Counted from the stretch's first letter, positions 16,930 through 25,965 are shown. The stretch: DNA of 64,000 nucleotides from an uncultured Dehalococcoidia bacterium (GCA_958296115.1 OY282442.1:1150001-1214000); one strand, 5' to 3'. Notes: generated from the sequence alone by a model not told the origin. Program-made: numbers and translations.

Positions 16930-17705
16930 ACACCGACAGCGGCATACTGCGCTCGGCGCTGGCAGGCGAACCCCTGGATGACGTTCTCGTCATAGACGTA
17001 CACGTCCATTGGGGCAGGTGGCTGACGATGAATCTGCCCGCCGCCGAGGACGGCATCGTTCGCAAGATGCGGCGCGCCGGCGTGTCCAAGGCCTGCGTCA
17101 ACGGGATACTCAACCCCGACGTCGCTGAGGGCAATGACCAGGTGGCCTCCGCCGCGAAGCGATACCCCGACGAGATCATAGGCTTCGCGGCCCTGAACCC
17201 ATACCAGCCGAGGCCGATGATAGACGAGCTGAGGCGTTGCGTCGAGGAGCTGGGGATGAGGGGGCTGAAGGTGCATCAGATGGTCTCGGCCCCAGCGTAC
17301 AGCCCTTTCCCGATAGACCCCCTCGACGCCGCGTGGACGCAGGTCTGGGAGTACCTGGACGCGCGGAATATGCCGGTGCTGTGGCACGGCGTCGTTGAGG
17401 AAGCGGTGATAGCGCGGTTTTCCGGAATCCCCTTTGTCATGGCGCACGGGCTGAGCAGCCCCGCGACCTTCCGCGCCCTGGCGCGCTACCCCAACTTCCA
17501 CATAGAGACGGCATCGACGCAGAACACGCGCTGGTACATGGCCGAGGCCGTGGACGTCCTAGGCGTGGATAGGGTGTTGTGGGGCACCGACGCGCCGCTG
17601 GACGACTTCGCGCACCGCTGGGGCGTCATCCTGGACAGCGACCTTTCGGAGGACGAGCAGCGTATGGCGCTGGGCGGCAACGCCGCACGCCTCCTCGCTC
17701 TGTAA
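16926..17705 (+). CDS. Amidohydrolase-2 family metal-dependent hydrolase
   Basis: A 259-residue TIM-barrel amidohydrolase. It keeps the HxH motif (VIDVHVHWG, near residue 27), LKVHQMVSAPAYSPFPIDP, VLWHGVVEE with a likely metal histidine, MAHGLSSPATFRALARYPNFHIE, and the late aspartate in RVLWGTDAPLDDF. It would hydrolyse or decarboxylate a small metabolite in the cytoplasm; the substrate is unknown. The GTG start overlaps the stop of the preceding paralogue as GTGA. The permease gene follows after 29 bp. Confidence 0.85.
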   Translation: MNTDSGILRSALAGEPLDDVLVIDVHVHWGRWLTMNLPAAEDGIVRKMRRAGVSKACVNGILNPDVAEGNDQVASAAKRYPDEIIGFAALNPYQPRPMIDELRRCVEELGMRGLKVHQMVSAPAYSPFPIDPLDAAWTQVWEYLDARNMPVLWHGVVEEAVIARFSGIPFVMAHGLSSPATFRALARYPNFHIETASTQNTRWYMAEAVDVLGVDRVLWGTDAPLDDFAHRWGVILDSDLSEDEQRMALGGNAARLLAL

Positions 17706-17734
17706 CTTCGAGACCGAAGGGACTGGTATTAACA

Positions 17735-19495
17735 GTGACTCCGGCTTCCGTCAGCCCCCACTACGAGCCCCACGAAAGCCCTCCTGCCCTGGTCGCCGCG
17801 GGAGTTGGCTTGCAGTTCACGGTTGTCGCTTCCATCGAGACGCTGGTGGGGCCCGTTATCGTGGTCAAAGGGTCGGGGGGAAGTGACGCCTTCCTGCTAT
17901 GGCTGGTGTTCGCCACGCTGGTGGTAATCGGCGTGTCCACGTTGCTGCAGGTAGTCCGGCTTGGTCCCATCGGGACTGGAGCCGTCTTCCCCGTGTACAC
18001 GTCCTTTGCCGCCATACCGTTCTGCATCATGGCGCTGGTGGACGGCGGGCCCACAACAATGACCACCCTGGTGCTCGTTTCGGCGGCATTCCAGATCATC
18101 TTCTCCAGGTGGCTGTTCAACATCAGGCGGATCATCACGCCAACGGTGTACGGCACGGTGATGATGCTGATTGCACTCTCCCTGGCTTCTGTGGCGCTTG
18201 GTCTGCGGGACGAAGCGCCGGTGTCCTCCCCTTGGTCCGCGCCGGTGGCGGCTCTGGCTACCCTTGCCATCATTGTCGGGATAACCCTCCGGGGCTCGGA
18301 TACGCTGCGTCTCTGGGCGCCGTTGTGTGGCATAGCCGTCGGATGCGCGGCTGCGGCGGCTATGGGCATATACGACCTTGGCATAGTGGCGCAGGCTTCC
18401 TGGGTGGGGATTCCCCTCGACGCTTGGCCGCTGGTGAATGGGCTGCACTACGGCGCCTCCTTCTGGTCCCTTGTTCCGGCGTTCCTGTTCCTCAGCGTGA
18501 TCATCTCCCTTCAGACTGGCGGCACTTTCATCAGCCTGCATCAGAGCTCATGGCGCCAGGCCCGGGCGGTCGATTTCCGGGAAGTGCAGCGGTCAATCTC
18601 GACCACCGGCGCGGGCAATCTGATAGCCGGCCTTGCCGGAGCGCCGCCCAACATCGGAGCTCTGACCATGGTCTCGTTCGTCCAGATCACTGGGGTCGCT
18701 TCGCGCAAAGTTGGATACTGGGTCGCCGGAGCGTTCATCTCGCTGGCGTTTCTGCCCAAGGCGTCCAGCCTGTTTGCCAGCATCCCCAGCCCTGTCATGA
18801 CGGGATTCATCATCACGGTAGCCGCAGTCATGTTTTCCGAGGGCGCGCGCACCGTTGTCCAAGACGGTCTCGACAGGCGAAAGGTTGTGATTGTGGGAGT
18901 CTCCGTCCTAATCGGCGCGGCTTTCGAGTTTCGGCTGTTCTCCCTGCCAGAGCTTCACCCAGTGTATGAAAGCCTGCTCCGAAGCGGCATGACAGCCGGA
19001 GGACTCACTGGGATATTCCTGAATCTGTTCATGGAGCTCACCGCCCCGCGGCGTATGCGTTTCCGGTCGACATTGGACGTCGAGGCATTGCCGGATCTCA
19101 ACGAGTTCATCTCCAAGTTCACGGAGCGGCAGGGCTGGGGCTCGGAGATGACGGACCGGGTAAGCGCAGCCGCGGAAGAGACTCTCCTGACGCTGGCTCC
19201 GCTGGGTCGAGAAGAGGATGACCAAGACAAGTGGCGATTGCTCGTTCTGGCGTCCAGCGACGGCCCGGTGGCGGTCTTGGAGTTCATAGGCGCGGCGAGC
19301 GCAGAGAACCTGGAGGACAGAATCCGGCATCTCCAAGAGCAGGCCGTGGAAGCTCCGTCATGGCCTGAATTCTCTATCCGGTTGCTTACGCACTACTCCT
19401 CCTCCGTGCGGCACCAGCGGTATCACGACGCAGACGTTATAACGATCCGCATCGACCCGCCCGGACGCTATGAGCAATCGCAAGGGGCATCCTGA
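17735..19495 (+). CDS. NCS2-type nucleobase permease with a C-terminal ATPase-like domain
   Basis: A 586-residue protein. Residues 20 to about 435 form a 12-14-segment transporter of the NCS2 (xanthine/uracil) family: VAAGVGLQFTVVASIETLVG, RLGPIGTGAVFPVYTSF, and AGAPPNIGALTMVSFVQITG, a typical substrate-site helix. Residues 441-575 are soluble and resemble an RsbW/histidine-kinase ATPase fold: RVSAAAEETLLTLAP in the position of the N-box and VRHQRYHDADVITIRI at the end. The fusion suggests regulated uptake. The start is uncertain; GTG at 17735 gives the family N-terminus. It is last in the operon and may import its substrate. Confidence 0.82.
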   Translation: MTPASVSPHYEPHESPPALVAAGVGLQFTVVASIETLVGPVIVVKGSGGSDAFLLWLVFATLVVIGVSTLLQVVRLGPIGTGAVFPVYTSFAAIPFCIMALVDGGPTTMTTLVLVSAAFQIIFSRWLFNIRRIITPTVYGTVMMLIALSLASVALGLRDEAPVSSPWSAPVAALATLAIIVGITLRGSDTLRLWAPLCGIAVGCAAAAAMGIYDLGIVAQASWVGIPLDAWPLVNGLHYGASFWSLVPAFLFLSVIISLQTGGTFISLHQSSWRQARAVDFREVQRSISTTGAGNLIAGLAGAPPNIGALTMVSFVQITGVASRKVGYWVAGAFISLAFLPKASSLFASIPSPVMTGFIITVAAVMFSEGARTVVQDGLDRRKVVIVGVSVLIGAAFEFRLFSLPELHPVYESLLRSGMTAGGLTGIFLNLFMELTAPRRMRFRSTLDVEALPDLNEFISKFTERQGWGSEMTDRVSAAAEETLLTLAPLGREEDDQDKWRLLVLASSDGPVAVLEFIGAASAENLEDRIRHLQEQAVEAPSWPEFSIRLLTHYSSSVRHQRYHDADVITIRIDPPGRYEQSQGAS

Positions 19496-19568
19496 ATCAC
19501 CCTCACCCTAACCCTCTCCCTTGACGGAAGAGGGTTAGGACGGGACTGCCTACCGTTATGGACGGAGT
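19494..19568. repeat. GAGGG-type palindromic repeat (copy 1)
   Basis: Lies between two convergent genes. It carries the shared opening TGAATCACCCTCACCCTAA, an imperfect CCCTCTCCC/GAGGGTTAGG inverted repeat, and the tail GGACGGAGTATTA, also found at 36046-36058 and 44415-44427. Confidence 0.8.
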
Positions 19569-19569
19569 A

Positions 19570-20916
19570 TTACCTGAAGCGGAAGGCGTATAGGTCGGCG
19601 TCCTTTAGGGCGAAGCGCAGGCGGATAGGCTTGCCCGCGAGGGCTGACAGGCTTGCGCTGCTGTTCCAGCGGGCGGCGCCCTCGATATGGTCTCCGAAGA
19701 TTTCGGCGCTGTCGTCCAGAGTGAGGTCGAGCTGAGGGCGGCCCCCGGCGTCCTGTACCTCGACCCTGACGTGGCCGACGGCAGAGGTGGAGTAGTTGAG
19801 CTCGAGCTCGCCGCCGTCGAAGGTCAGGGGGCGGGTGGTGAATTGGCCGCCGGCGTGGCCTGCGTGTGCGGATACGAAGCCGTCGGTTCTGAGGGCGTAT
19901 CGGCGGATTCGCATGGTGGGAGTGTCCTTGCGCTCCATGCCGTAGAGGGACATTTCGCCGGGCGAGGTATGGAGGATGCCGCGCTCGACGTAGATGCTGC
20001 GCTCGTGCCAGTTGTCCGGGTCCGGGCCTGGCCTTATGAAGGCTTCCATGAAGCTGCGGTCGAAGTGGAGTCCGTCGCGGCTGGACATGAAGACGGCGTC
20101 GTCGACGCCTACGCCGCCGGGCCAGTCGGGGTTGGGGGTGCGCTCCTGCACGAACCTGGACGGGAACATGAGGTACATGCCGGGGGCGCGGTCGTACTGG
20201 ACGCATGAGTTGGTGTAGAACTGCTCCATGGGAACATCGCCGGTGTCTATGTCCACCAAGGGTGACCAGTCGAGGAAGTCGCGCGAGGTTGCTCGGCGAA
20301 TCCAGCGGAGGCCGCCGAGGAAGGGGCCTTTGCCGGCGACGCCGCGCGTGTAAGCTACGTACTCGCCGCGCCAGGCGTCCCAGAAGGGGATGTTGAGGCT
20401 GTCGAACGGCCAGTCGGTCATGACGGGTTCTTCGCTCAACTTGCGCCAGCGGATGCCGTCTGGGGAGGCGAGGGCATAGAGGACTCGCTGTTCGCGGATT
20501 AGGGCCTTGTACCGCTGGTCGGGCGGGGCGTCGGGGTTGTCGTCGCGGAAGGGGGCGAGGTTGATGCCCGGGCCGGTCCAAACGAGGTTGTTGGCCTTGG
20601 AGCCTTGGAAGTCGAGTACGCCGAGTTCGGGCTTGCGCCAGTGGATGCCGTCGTCGCTTTCGGCGTACGCGGTGAAGGAGTCGTGGTCGGATCGGCGGAA
20701 GCCGATTGGGTCGCACCTGTACCAGCCGCGGTAGATGCCGTCTTCTGGGAAGGTTACGAGGTAGCTGACGCCGCCGCGCTCCCAGGGCCTGTCCATGGCG
20801 ATGGCGGTTTCGCGCGCGATTGGCTTGTGGAGGCGCCTGCGGGCTCCGTCCGCGTCGTCTATCCAGAAGTCATCGGTGAAGAGCTGTCGGTCGGTCCCGA
20901 TGTTCACTGTCGTCAT
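19570..20916 (-). CDS. Glycosyl hydrolase-like beta-propeller protein
   Basis: A 448-residue protein whose repeated strand motifs (AESDDGIHWRKPELGV, ASPDGIRWRKLSEEPV, SSRDGLHFDRSF) suggest a five-bladed propeller like GH32/GH43/GH130-type domains. The C-terminal 100 residues (FTTRPLTFDGGELELNYST, GHVRVEVQDAGG) look like a beta-sandwich. There is no signal peptide, so it should be cytosolic. The catalytic acids and substrate cannot be assigned. ATG at 20916 has GGAGG 7 nt upstream; the longer frame starting at 20964 would overlap the upstream lipoprotein gene. Confidence 0.7.
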   Translation of the reverse strand: MTTVNIGTDRQLFTDDFWIDDADGARRRLHKPIARETAIAMDRPWERGGVSYLVTFPEDGIYRGWYRCDPIGFRRSDHDSFTAYAESDDGIHWRKPELGVLDFQGSKANNLVWTGPGINLAPFRDDNPDAPPDQRYKALIREQRVLYALASPDGIRWRKLSEEPVMTDWPFDSLNIPFWDAWRGEYVAYTRGVAGKGPFLGGLRWIRRATSRDFLDWSPLVDIDTGDVPMEQFYTNSCVQYDRAPGMYLMFPSRFVQERTPNPDWPGGVGVDDAVFMSSRDGLHFDRSFMEAFIRPGPDPDNWHERSIYVERGILHTSPGEMSLYGMERKDTPTMRIRRYALRTDGFVSAHAGHAGGQFTTRPLTFDGGELELNYSTSAVGHVRVEVQDAGGRPQLDLTLDDSAEIFGDHIEGAARWNSSASLSALAGKPIRLRFALKDADLYAFRFR

Positions 20917-20933
20917 GGTCGTTCCTCCACTGG

Positions 20934-21665
20934 TCATTTGGGCGAGCTTCCTGGGAAGCGCCACTGTTTGAGCGCTGCGTCATTGTCCGCGCAGGGTTTC
21001 ATGGCGAGGCTGCGCCGCAAGTGGCTCGGTCCGCCGGTAGGCTGGCCGTCCTCCGGCGAGACTGCCATGCATAGGTCGGTATCGGACAGGACGAGCGCCC
21101 CGCCGAGGTCATAGACGAACCGCTGCGCTTCGGAGTCGGAGCACGCCTTCAAGTATAGTCGGGCGAGCGGCTGCGTGCCGTCGGCCTCGATGCACAAGTC
21201 GTAAGCGGGCATGTAGAGGTTGCCCGGCCGGGGCTGGTTCAGGGCGAACATCTCGTCGTCGGCGCCTGGCTTGCAGGTGTGAGCCATGAGCGCGGCTTGG
21301 AGGTTCAGGTTCGCGCCGAAGCCTGGCACGTCAACACAGTAGTACTCTGGCTCGTCGAGGGGGTCCGAGAGCTGGACCAGCGTGCCGGCGGCGTTTGCAG
21401 AGTCTATCCCGGAGCCGCTCGGGGTGGGCGCGACCGTGGCTGTGGGCGCTGGCGTTGGAGCGGGCGTCTGCGGCGCAGTTATGGGCGCTGGGATGATTGG
21501 GGTTGGGGGCGTCTCTGGCGAGGCGGGGGCCGGTTGGGCGCAGGCGGCCATAACCACGGCTGCCAGCAGCGCCAAGGCCGCCGACGCGCGGATGCTGCGA
21601 GCCGCGGCCAATATCAGGGACGCTGTGGGAGTCGGCTTGGTGTGGGCTGGCGCTGACGTGGGCAT
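20934..21665 (-). CDS. Lipoprotein with a ricin-type lectin-like domain
   Basis: A 243-residue predicted lipoprotein. A basic N-terminus leads into a hydrophobic stretch ALALLAAVVMAAC with a lipobox cysteine, then a long proline/threonine-rich linker (about residues 50-85), typical for anchoring outside the membrane. The C-terminal 140 residues have beta-trefoil-like repeats, each with paired cysteines and a Q.F/Q.W motif (AYDLCIEADG...AQRFVYD; TDLCMAVSPED...KQWRF). It probably binds sugars at the cell surface. It lies 20 bp downstream of thiL and 17 bp before the hydrolase, so co-transcription is likely. Confidence 0.75.
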   Translation of the reverse strand: MPTSAPAHTKPTPTASLILAAARSIRASAALALLAAVVMAACAQPAPASPETPPTPIIPAPITAPQTPAPTPAPTATVAPTPSGSGIDSANAAGTLVQLSDPLDEPEYYCVDVPGFGANLNLQAALMAHTCKPGADDEMFALNQPRPGNLYMPAYDLCIEADGTQPLARLYLKACSDSEAQRFVYDLGGALVLSDTDLCMAVSPEDGQPTGGPSHLRRSLAMKPCADNDAALKQWRFPGSSPK

Positions 21666-21685
21666 AGCATACCTTGCGCGTGATC

Positions 21686-22708
21686 CTACTGGACTGGCGC
21701 GAAGTGGTCCCATCCTCCGCGCTCTACCTCGACGGCAGCGCCGGACGGGCCGATCACCTCGACGCCGACCCCGTCCATGACCTCGCCGATGATGGCAATG
21801 GGGGTGGCCAGGGTCTCCCGCGCCTCTCTCACGACGTCCGGGGGCGCGGTGAAGACGAGCTCGTAGTCCTCGCCCCCGTTCAGCGCCAGGGCCTGCCAGT
21901 CGTCGGGGAACGCCCGCCTGGTGTCTTCGTCCACGGGGATGCGTGCGGCGTGTATGCGCGCGCCTACTCCACTGGCGGCGCACATCTTTTGCAGGTCGGC
22001 GGCGAGTCCGTCGCTGACGTCCATCGCGGCCAGCGCTCCCAGCCGTCTCAGCCCTGCGCCCTCGGCGACGCGCGGGGTGGGGCGCAGGTGGGCTTGCATC
22101 AGCGAGGCGTGCGCGTGGTCGTCATTTGGGACGCCTGCCAAGAGCAGCCGGAGCGCGGCTGCCGAGCGTCCGAGGCTGCCGGTAACCGCGACCAGGTCCC
22201 CGACGGCAGCCGCGCTCCGCGTCATCATGGGTCTTTCGCTGGGTCCAGCGTCGCCGACCATGGCCGCTGTAACGAAGAGCGCTGGGGACTTCACTACGTC
22301 GCCGCCTACGATTGCCCCTCCGTAGGCGCCGCAGGCGTCGAGCATCCCCTCGTACATCTCCAGGACGCTCTCGACCTCTATGTCATGGACTAGGCCGAGC
22401 GTGATGACGGAGAGGCTGGGCTCGCATCCCATCGCGGCCACGTCGCTCATGTTGACCGCCATGGATTTCCAGCCCAGGTCCCGCCAGGACATGAGGCCGC
22501 GCTGGAAATGCGCGCCCTCGACCATGGTGTCGGTCGTCAGCGCGCTCGCGCCCTGGCCGCTCCACCAGGCGGCTGCGTCGTCGCCTATGGAGTGTACGAT
22601 ACGGAAGCTCGATTCGCCGCGCTTGGGGATCCGCGCGGCGCTCCTCGACGCGACGGTCTTCGCGAGGATGTCTATCAGCTGGAATTCGCCAATGTCCGCA
22701 ACGCGCAT
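21686..22708 (-). CDS. thiL: Thiamine-monophosphate kinase
   Basis: ATP-dependent phosphorylation of thiamine monophosphate to the active cofactor thiamine pyrophosphate. The protein has 340 residues, full length. Conserved are VADIGEFQLIDIL at the N-terminus, IGDDAAAW and TTDTMVEGAHF (metal and ATP binding), VNMSDVAAMG, IVGGDVVKSP and the late LNGGEDYELVF. I start at ATG 22708 (MRVADIGEF) because longer frames add non-homologous residues. A perfect TATAAT at 22723-22718 lies only 10 nt before this ATG, so the mRNA may have almost no leader. Confidence 0.94.
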   Translation of the reverse strand: MRVADIGEFQLIDILAKTVASRSAARIPKRGESSFRIVHSIGDDAAAWWSGQGASALTTDTMVEGAHFQRGLMSWRDLGWKSMAVNMSDVAAMGCEPSLSVITLGLVHDIEVESVLEMYEGMLDACGAYGGAIVGGDVVKSPALFVTAAMVGDAGPSERPMMTRSAAAVGDLVAVTGSLGRSAAALRLLLAGVPNDDHAHASLMQAHLRPTPRVAEGAGLRRLGALAAMDVSDGLAADLQKMCAASGVGARIHAARIPVDEDTRRAFPDDWQALALNGGEDYELVFTAPPDVVREARETLATPIAIIGEVMDGVGVEVIGPSGAAVEVERGGWDHFAPVQ

Positions 22709-22784
22709 AGCCCGTTGATTATAGCGGGTGTACAATGTCGCAGGGTCTCCCCCTCTGAACCTTGAGCGCTGCGGGGTGTGAAGA

Positions 22785-24191
22785 GTGACTGGCTACGATT
22801 ACGACATGGTGGTTATTGGATCGGGGCCCGCGGGCCAGCGGGCGGCTGTGCAGGCCGCCAAACTGGGCAAGAGCGTCACCGTCGTCGAGCGCCACGCGCA
22901 CATCGGCGGCGTAATGGTCAATACGGGCACAATTCCAAGCAAGACGCTTCGAGAGGCCGTGATGTACCTGACCGGATACCGGGAGCGCGGCATCTACGGC
23001 GAGTCCTATTCGGTCAAGCAGGACATCACCATGCGGGACCTGCTGGTCCGGACCGACCACGTTATGCAGCACCAGACCGACATTCTGCGCCACCAGCTGC
23101 TCCGGAACAGGGTCGAGGTAATCTCGGCAGAGGCATCCTTCATTGACCCGCACACGATAAACTTGGCCTCCGTGGATGGGAAGAGCAACCGCACTATTAC
23201 GACCGACAAGGTCTTGGTGGCGGTTGGCACGTCAGCCACGAGTCCGAGCGGGATGCGCGTGGACGGAAGGCGCATATTCCTCAGCGACGACATCCTGAAC
23301 ATACCCGACCTTCCGCGCTCCCTTGCTATCGTCGGCGCCGGCGTCATCGGGCTGGAGTACGGCAGCATATTCGCGACCATCGGGATACGGGTAACGCTGA
23401 TAGACAGGTATCCGCGCCTGCTGCACTTCGTGGACGAGGAGGTGATAGACGCCCTTGTCTATCACCTGCGTCAGAAGAGGGTTACGCTTCGGCTGAACGA
23501 GGATGTTACCGAGATAGAGCCTTTCGAGGACAGCCGCGGAGAGCGCGTGAGGATCAAGCTGGCGAGCGGCAAGCTGATAGTGAGCGACGCGGCGCTGTAC
23601 AGCATTGGGCGCACAGGGGCCACGTCGTCCCTCAGGTTGGAGGCGGCCGGCCTCGAGTCGGATGAGCGTGGCCGGCTGCGGGTGGACGAGAGCTACCAGA
23701 CGGCCGCGCCCGGGATATATGCGGCCGGAGACGTTATCGGATTCCCAAACCTCGCCTCTACGTCTGGCGAGCAGGGCCGGCTTGCGGCGTGCCACGCCTT
23801 CGGGATGCCGTCGTCCAGCTTCCCGGGACACTTCCCCTACGGCATATACACCATCCCAGAGATCTCGATGGTGGGCAAGACAGAGGAGGAGCTCACGGAG
23901 AACGGCGTGCCCTACGAGGTCGGGAAGGCGCAGTACAGGGAGATCGCGCGCGGGCAGATAATCGGCGATGACTCGGGCCTGCTCAAGCTCGTGTTCGACA
24001 TGGATACGCGGGCGCTGCTCGGCGTGCATATCATTGGCGAAGGCGCGAGCGAGCTGGTGCATATCGGACAGGCCGTCATCGCGTTGGGAGGGACCGTCGA
24101 TTACTTCGTGGAGACGGTGTTCAACTACCCGACGCTGGCGGAGTGTTACAAGACAGCCGCGCTGGACGGCATAAACCGGCTCGCCATGTAG
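22785..24191 (+). CDS. sthA: Soluble pyridine nucleotide transhydrogenase (SthA-like flavoprotein)
   Basis: FAD-dependent disulfide-reductase-fold enzyme of 468 residues, predicted to exchange hydride between NADPH and NAD+ in the cytoplasm. The FAD motif VIGSGPAGQRAAVQAAKLG is at the N-terminus. The redox-active CxxxxC of lipoamide dehydrogenases is replaced by NTGTIPSKTLREAV, the hallmark of SthA. The NAD(P) motif VGAGVIGLEYGSIFATIG, AAGDVIGFPNLASTSGEQGR, and the C-terminal dimer interface follow. The start is GTG. It is divergent from thiL and upstream of rpsU; TACAAT at 22731-22736 is a possible -10. Confidence 0.9.
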   Translation: MTGYDYDMVVIGSGPAGQRAAVQAAKLGKSVTVVERHAHIGGVMVNTGTIPSKTLREAVMYLTGYRERGIYGESYSVKQDITMRDLLVRTDHVMQHQTDILRHQLLRNRVEVISAEASFIDPHTINLASVDGKSNRTITTDKVLVAVGTSATSPSGMRVDGRRIFLSDDILNIPDLPRSLAIVGAGVIGLEYGSIFATIGIRVTLIDRYPRLLHFVDEEVIDALVYHLRQKRVTLRLNEDVTEIEPFEDSRGERVRIKLASGKLIVSDAALYSIGRTGATSSLRLEAAGLESDERGRLRVDESYQTAAPGIYAAGDVIGFPNLASTSGEQGRLAACHAFGMPSSSFPGHFPYGIYTIPEISMVGKTEEELTENGVPYEVGKAQYREIARGQIIGDDSGLLKLVFDMDTRALLGVHIIGEGASELVHIGQAVIALGGTVDYFVETVFNYPTLAECYKTAALDGINRLAM

Positions 24192-24311
24192 CAGCCGGTG
24201 AGCCAAGGCGGGAGCGCAAGTACGTGAAGGCGCAAGGATGGATGTGATTGCGCTGGCATTCGGGCTGCCAGAAGGTTATACTTGACGCCATCAGTCCACG
24301 GAGGGTCCAGA

Positions 24312-24500
24312 TTGGCGTTCGTCACGCTGCGTGAGGGCGAGGATGGTGAGCAGCTTCTGAAGAGGTTCCAGACCTCGATGCAGAGGTCCGGCGTTCTGCG
24401 TGAGTTGCGGAACCGCCGATTCTTCCGGTCGAAGGGCGAGCAGGAGCGCTTGGACAAGGCGCGCAGCCTTCGCCGCATCCGCCGCCGCCGCAACCGCTAG
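24312..24500 (+). CDS. rpsU: 30S ribosomal protein S21 (bS21)
   Basis: A 62-residue, highly basic protein of the small subunit. It has the family opening AFVTLREGEDGEQLLKRFQ and the arginine-rich VLRELRNRRFF and KARSLRRIRRRRNR. The start is TTG at 24312, 5 nt after GGAGGG. TATACT at 24277-24282 is a likely -10. A palindromic repeat follows the stop and may serve as terminator. Confidence 0.93.
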   Translation: MAFVTLREGEDGEQLLKRFQTSMQRSGVLRELRNRRFFRSKGEQERLDKARSLRRIRRRRNR

Positions 24501-24522
24501 TACTGTTTCAATGTAGCCTTGG

Positions 24523-24582
24523 CGTCCTGAATCACCCTAGCCTTCTCACGTCTAGGGAGAGGGGATAAGGCGGGACTGTCAT
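24523..24582. repeat. GAGGG-type palindromic repeat (copy 2)
   Basis: Between convergent rpsU and the aldo/keto reductase. It contains GTCCTGAATCACCCTAGCC, a degenerate palindrome, and GGATAAGGCGGGACTG. It touches the 3' end of the reductase gene. Confidence 0.75.
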
Positions 24583-25562
24583 AGCGCGGCCAGCCGACCG
24601 ACGACGCTCGACAGGTCGTTCAGCCGCTCCAATTCCTCGGCGGAGAGCTCCCAGCCGAGCGCGCCCAAGTTGTCGTCGAGCTGCTCGATAGTGTCGCTGC
24701 CGGAGATAGCCACCGTTATCTCGGGGTGCGAAAGGACCCAGTTCACCGCGACCTGCGCCATGGTCTTGCCGCGCTCGTCTGCTATGTCTCGAACGGCGTC
24801 GATCACGGCGACGGTCTCGGTGGTCATGGAGGCCTTGAGCTGGTCTATTCGGTCGGCCCTGCCCCACAGCGTGTTCGGGCGCGCGGAGCCGTCCGTGCCG
24901 TATGCCCCGCTGAGCAGACCAACCGCAAGCGGGCTGTAGGCCATCGCGCCAAGGCCCTGGTCGCGGATGACCCCGAACAGCTCGTCCTCCGGGTGGCGCC
25001 GCAGGAGGCTGTACTGGTTCTGGACTGCTATCAAGGGGTCCGCGCCGGCGCTGTCCTGCGCCCAGAGCATCTTGCAGACCTGCCACGCCGCGAAGTTGCA
25101 GGCGCCCACGTATCGGACCTTGCCAGAGGATACGAGGTCGTCTAGCGCCCGCACGGTCTCGGCGATGGGGGTCTCGGCGTCCCAAGCGTGCAGCAGATAG
25201 ACGTCGATTCGGTCGGTTTCCAGCCGACGGAGGGAGTTTTCCACCTGCCGCAAGATGTGGTGGCGCGAGCTGCCTCGGTCGTTGGGACCGTCGCCCATCG
25301 GGCTGTGTACCTTGGATGTGATGACCACGTCGTCCCGCCTCGACTTCAGGACGCGCGCGAGCGCCTGCTCTGACGTGCCGCGCACCCTGCGGTCATCGCC
25401 GAGGCCGTATACGTTGGCGCAGTCGATCAGGTTGACGCCGGAGTCGATGGCGCGCTCGATGAGCCGCTGGGCCTTTATCCTAGACTCCTGGCCTCTGAGC
25501 CCCAGCCCCAGGGCGATCGGCGATACCTTGACGCCTGCGCTGCCGAATCTCACGTATTCCAC
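24579..25562 (-). CDS. Aldo/keto reductase
   Basis: NADPH-dependent TIM-barrel oxidoreductase of 327 residues. The family tetrad is visible: D and Y in LIDCANVYG, K in VVITSKVHS and H in VYLLHAWD. The cofactor loop region is AQVAVNWVLSHPEITVAISG near the C-terminus. The substrate is unknown. I start at GTG 25562 because AGGAGG lies 6 nt upstream and the family N-terminus (YVRFGSAGVKVSPIALG) begins there; an ATG 24 nt further upstream overlaps that site. Confidence 0.9.
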   Translation of the reverse strand: MEYVRFGSAGVKVSPIALGLGLRGQESRIKAQRLIERAIDSGVNLIDCANVYGLGDDRRVRGTSEQALARVLKSRRDDVVITSKVHSPMGDGPNDRGSSRHHILRQVENSLRRLETDRIDVYLLHAWDAETPIAETVRALDDLVSSGKVRYVGACNFAAWQVCKMLWAQDSAGADPLIAVQNQYSLLRRHPEDELFGVIRDQGLGAMAYSPLAVGLLSGAYGTDGSARPNTLWGRADRIDQLKASMTTETVAVIDAVRDIADERGKTMAQVAVNWVLSHPEITVAISGSDTIEQLDDNLGALGWELSAEELERLNDLSSVVGRLAAL

Positions 25563-25965
25563 GACCTGCCTCCTCGTATCTCGCATTGGCGTCCTGAATC
25601 ATCCTCACCCTAACCCTCTCCCGTCAAGGGATAGGGACAAGGCGGGACTGCCTACCCGTCATATTCAAGTGGACGAACCGCTGGCGCTTGTGCGGCGGGA
25701 TGGGCATGTATAATATCAGCCATGCTTTCTCGCTCGTTGACGAAAGCGGCCGTCCTCATCCCAACGATTCGACCGAACGTCCGGTATTGGCGTCCGTCTG
25801 CGTTGACGCGCGGCACATCTTGGCGCACGGCTGATTCACCCTAAGAGCAATTTGATATAGAGGCAACGGCCGGCCATCTGCTGAGCAACCGCGCTTTCGA
25901 CGAATACCCGGAAAGCGTGAACTTATCAGGTCGGGCGAGTTGCAGCGCGCCACTTGGTAGAGGAC
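25563..25965. other. Divergent intergenic region with repeat copy 3
   Basis: About 400 bp between the reductase and rsmG. Bases 25591-25672 are a GAGGG-type repeat with palindrome and CTGCCTACCCGTCAT tail. A perfect TATAAT at 25709-25714, with TTGTGC 15 bp upstream, may be a promoter for rsmG, giving a leader of about 250 nt. The rest shows no recognisable gene or RNA. Confidence 0.6.

Noticed and set aside
13472-19495. tRNA-Thr as integration site of a genomic island
   Set aside because: No integrase, no repeat of the tRNA 3' end downstream, and gene composition on both sides is similar.
20934-21983. Longer 349-codon version of the ricin-like lipoprotein
   Set aside because: The extra N-terminus overlaps thiL by about 300 bp and places the signal peptide in the middle of the protein.
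25722-25844. 40-codon frame after the TATAAT at 25709
   Set aside because: No ribosome site, no pattern of conserved residues and an arginine/proline-rich random-looking sequence.
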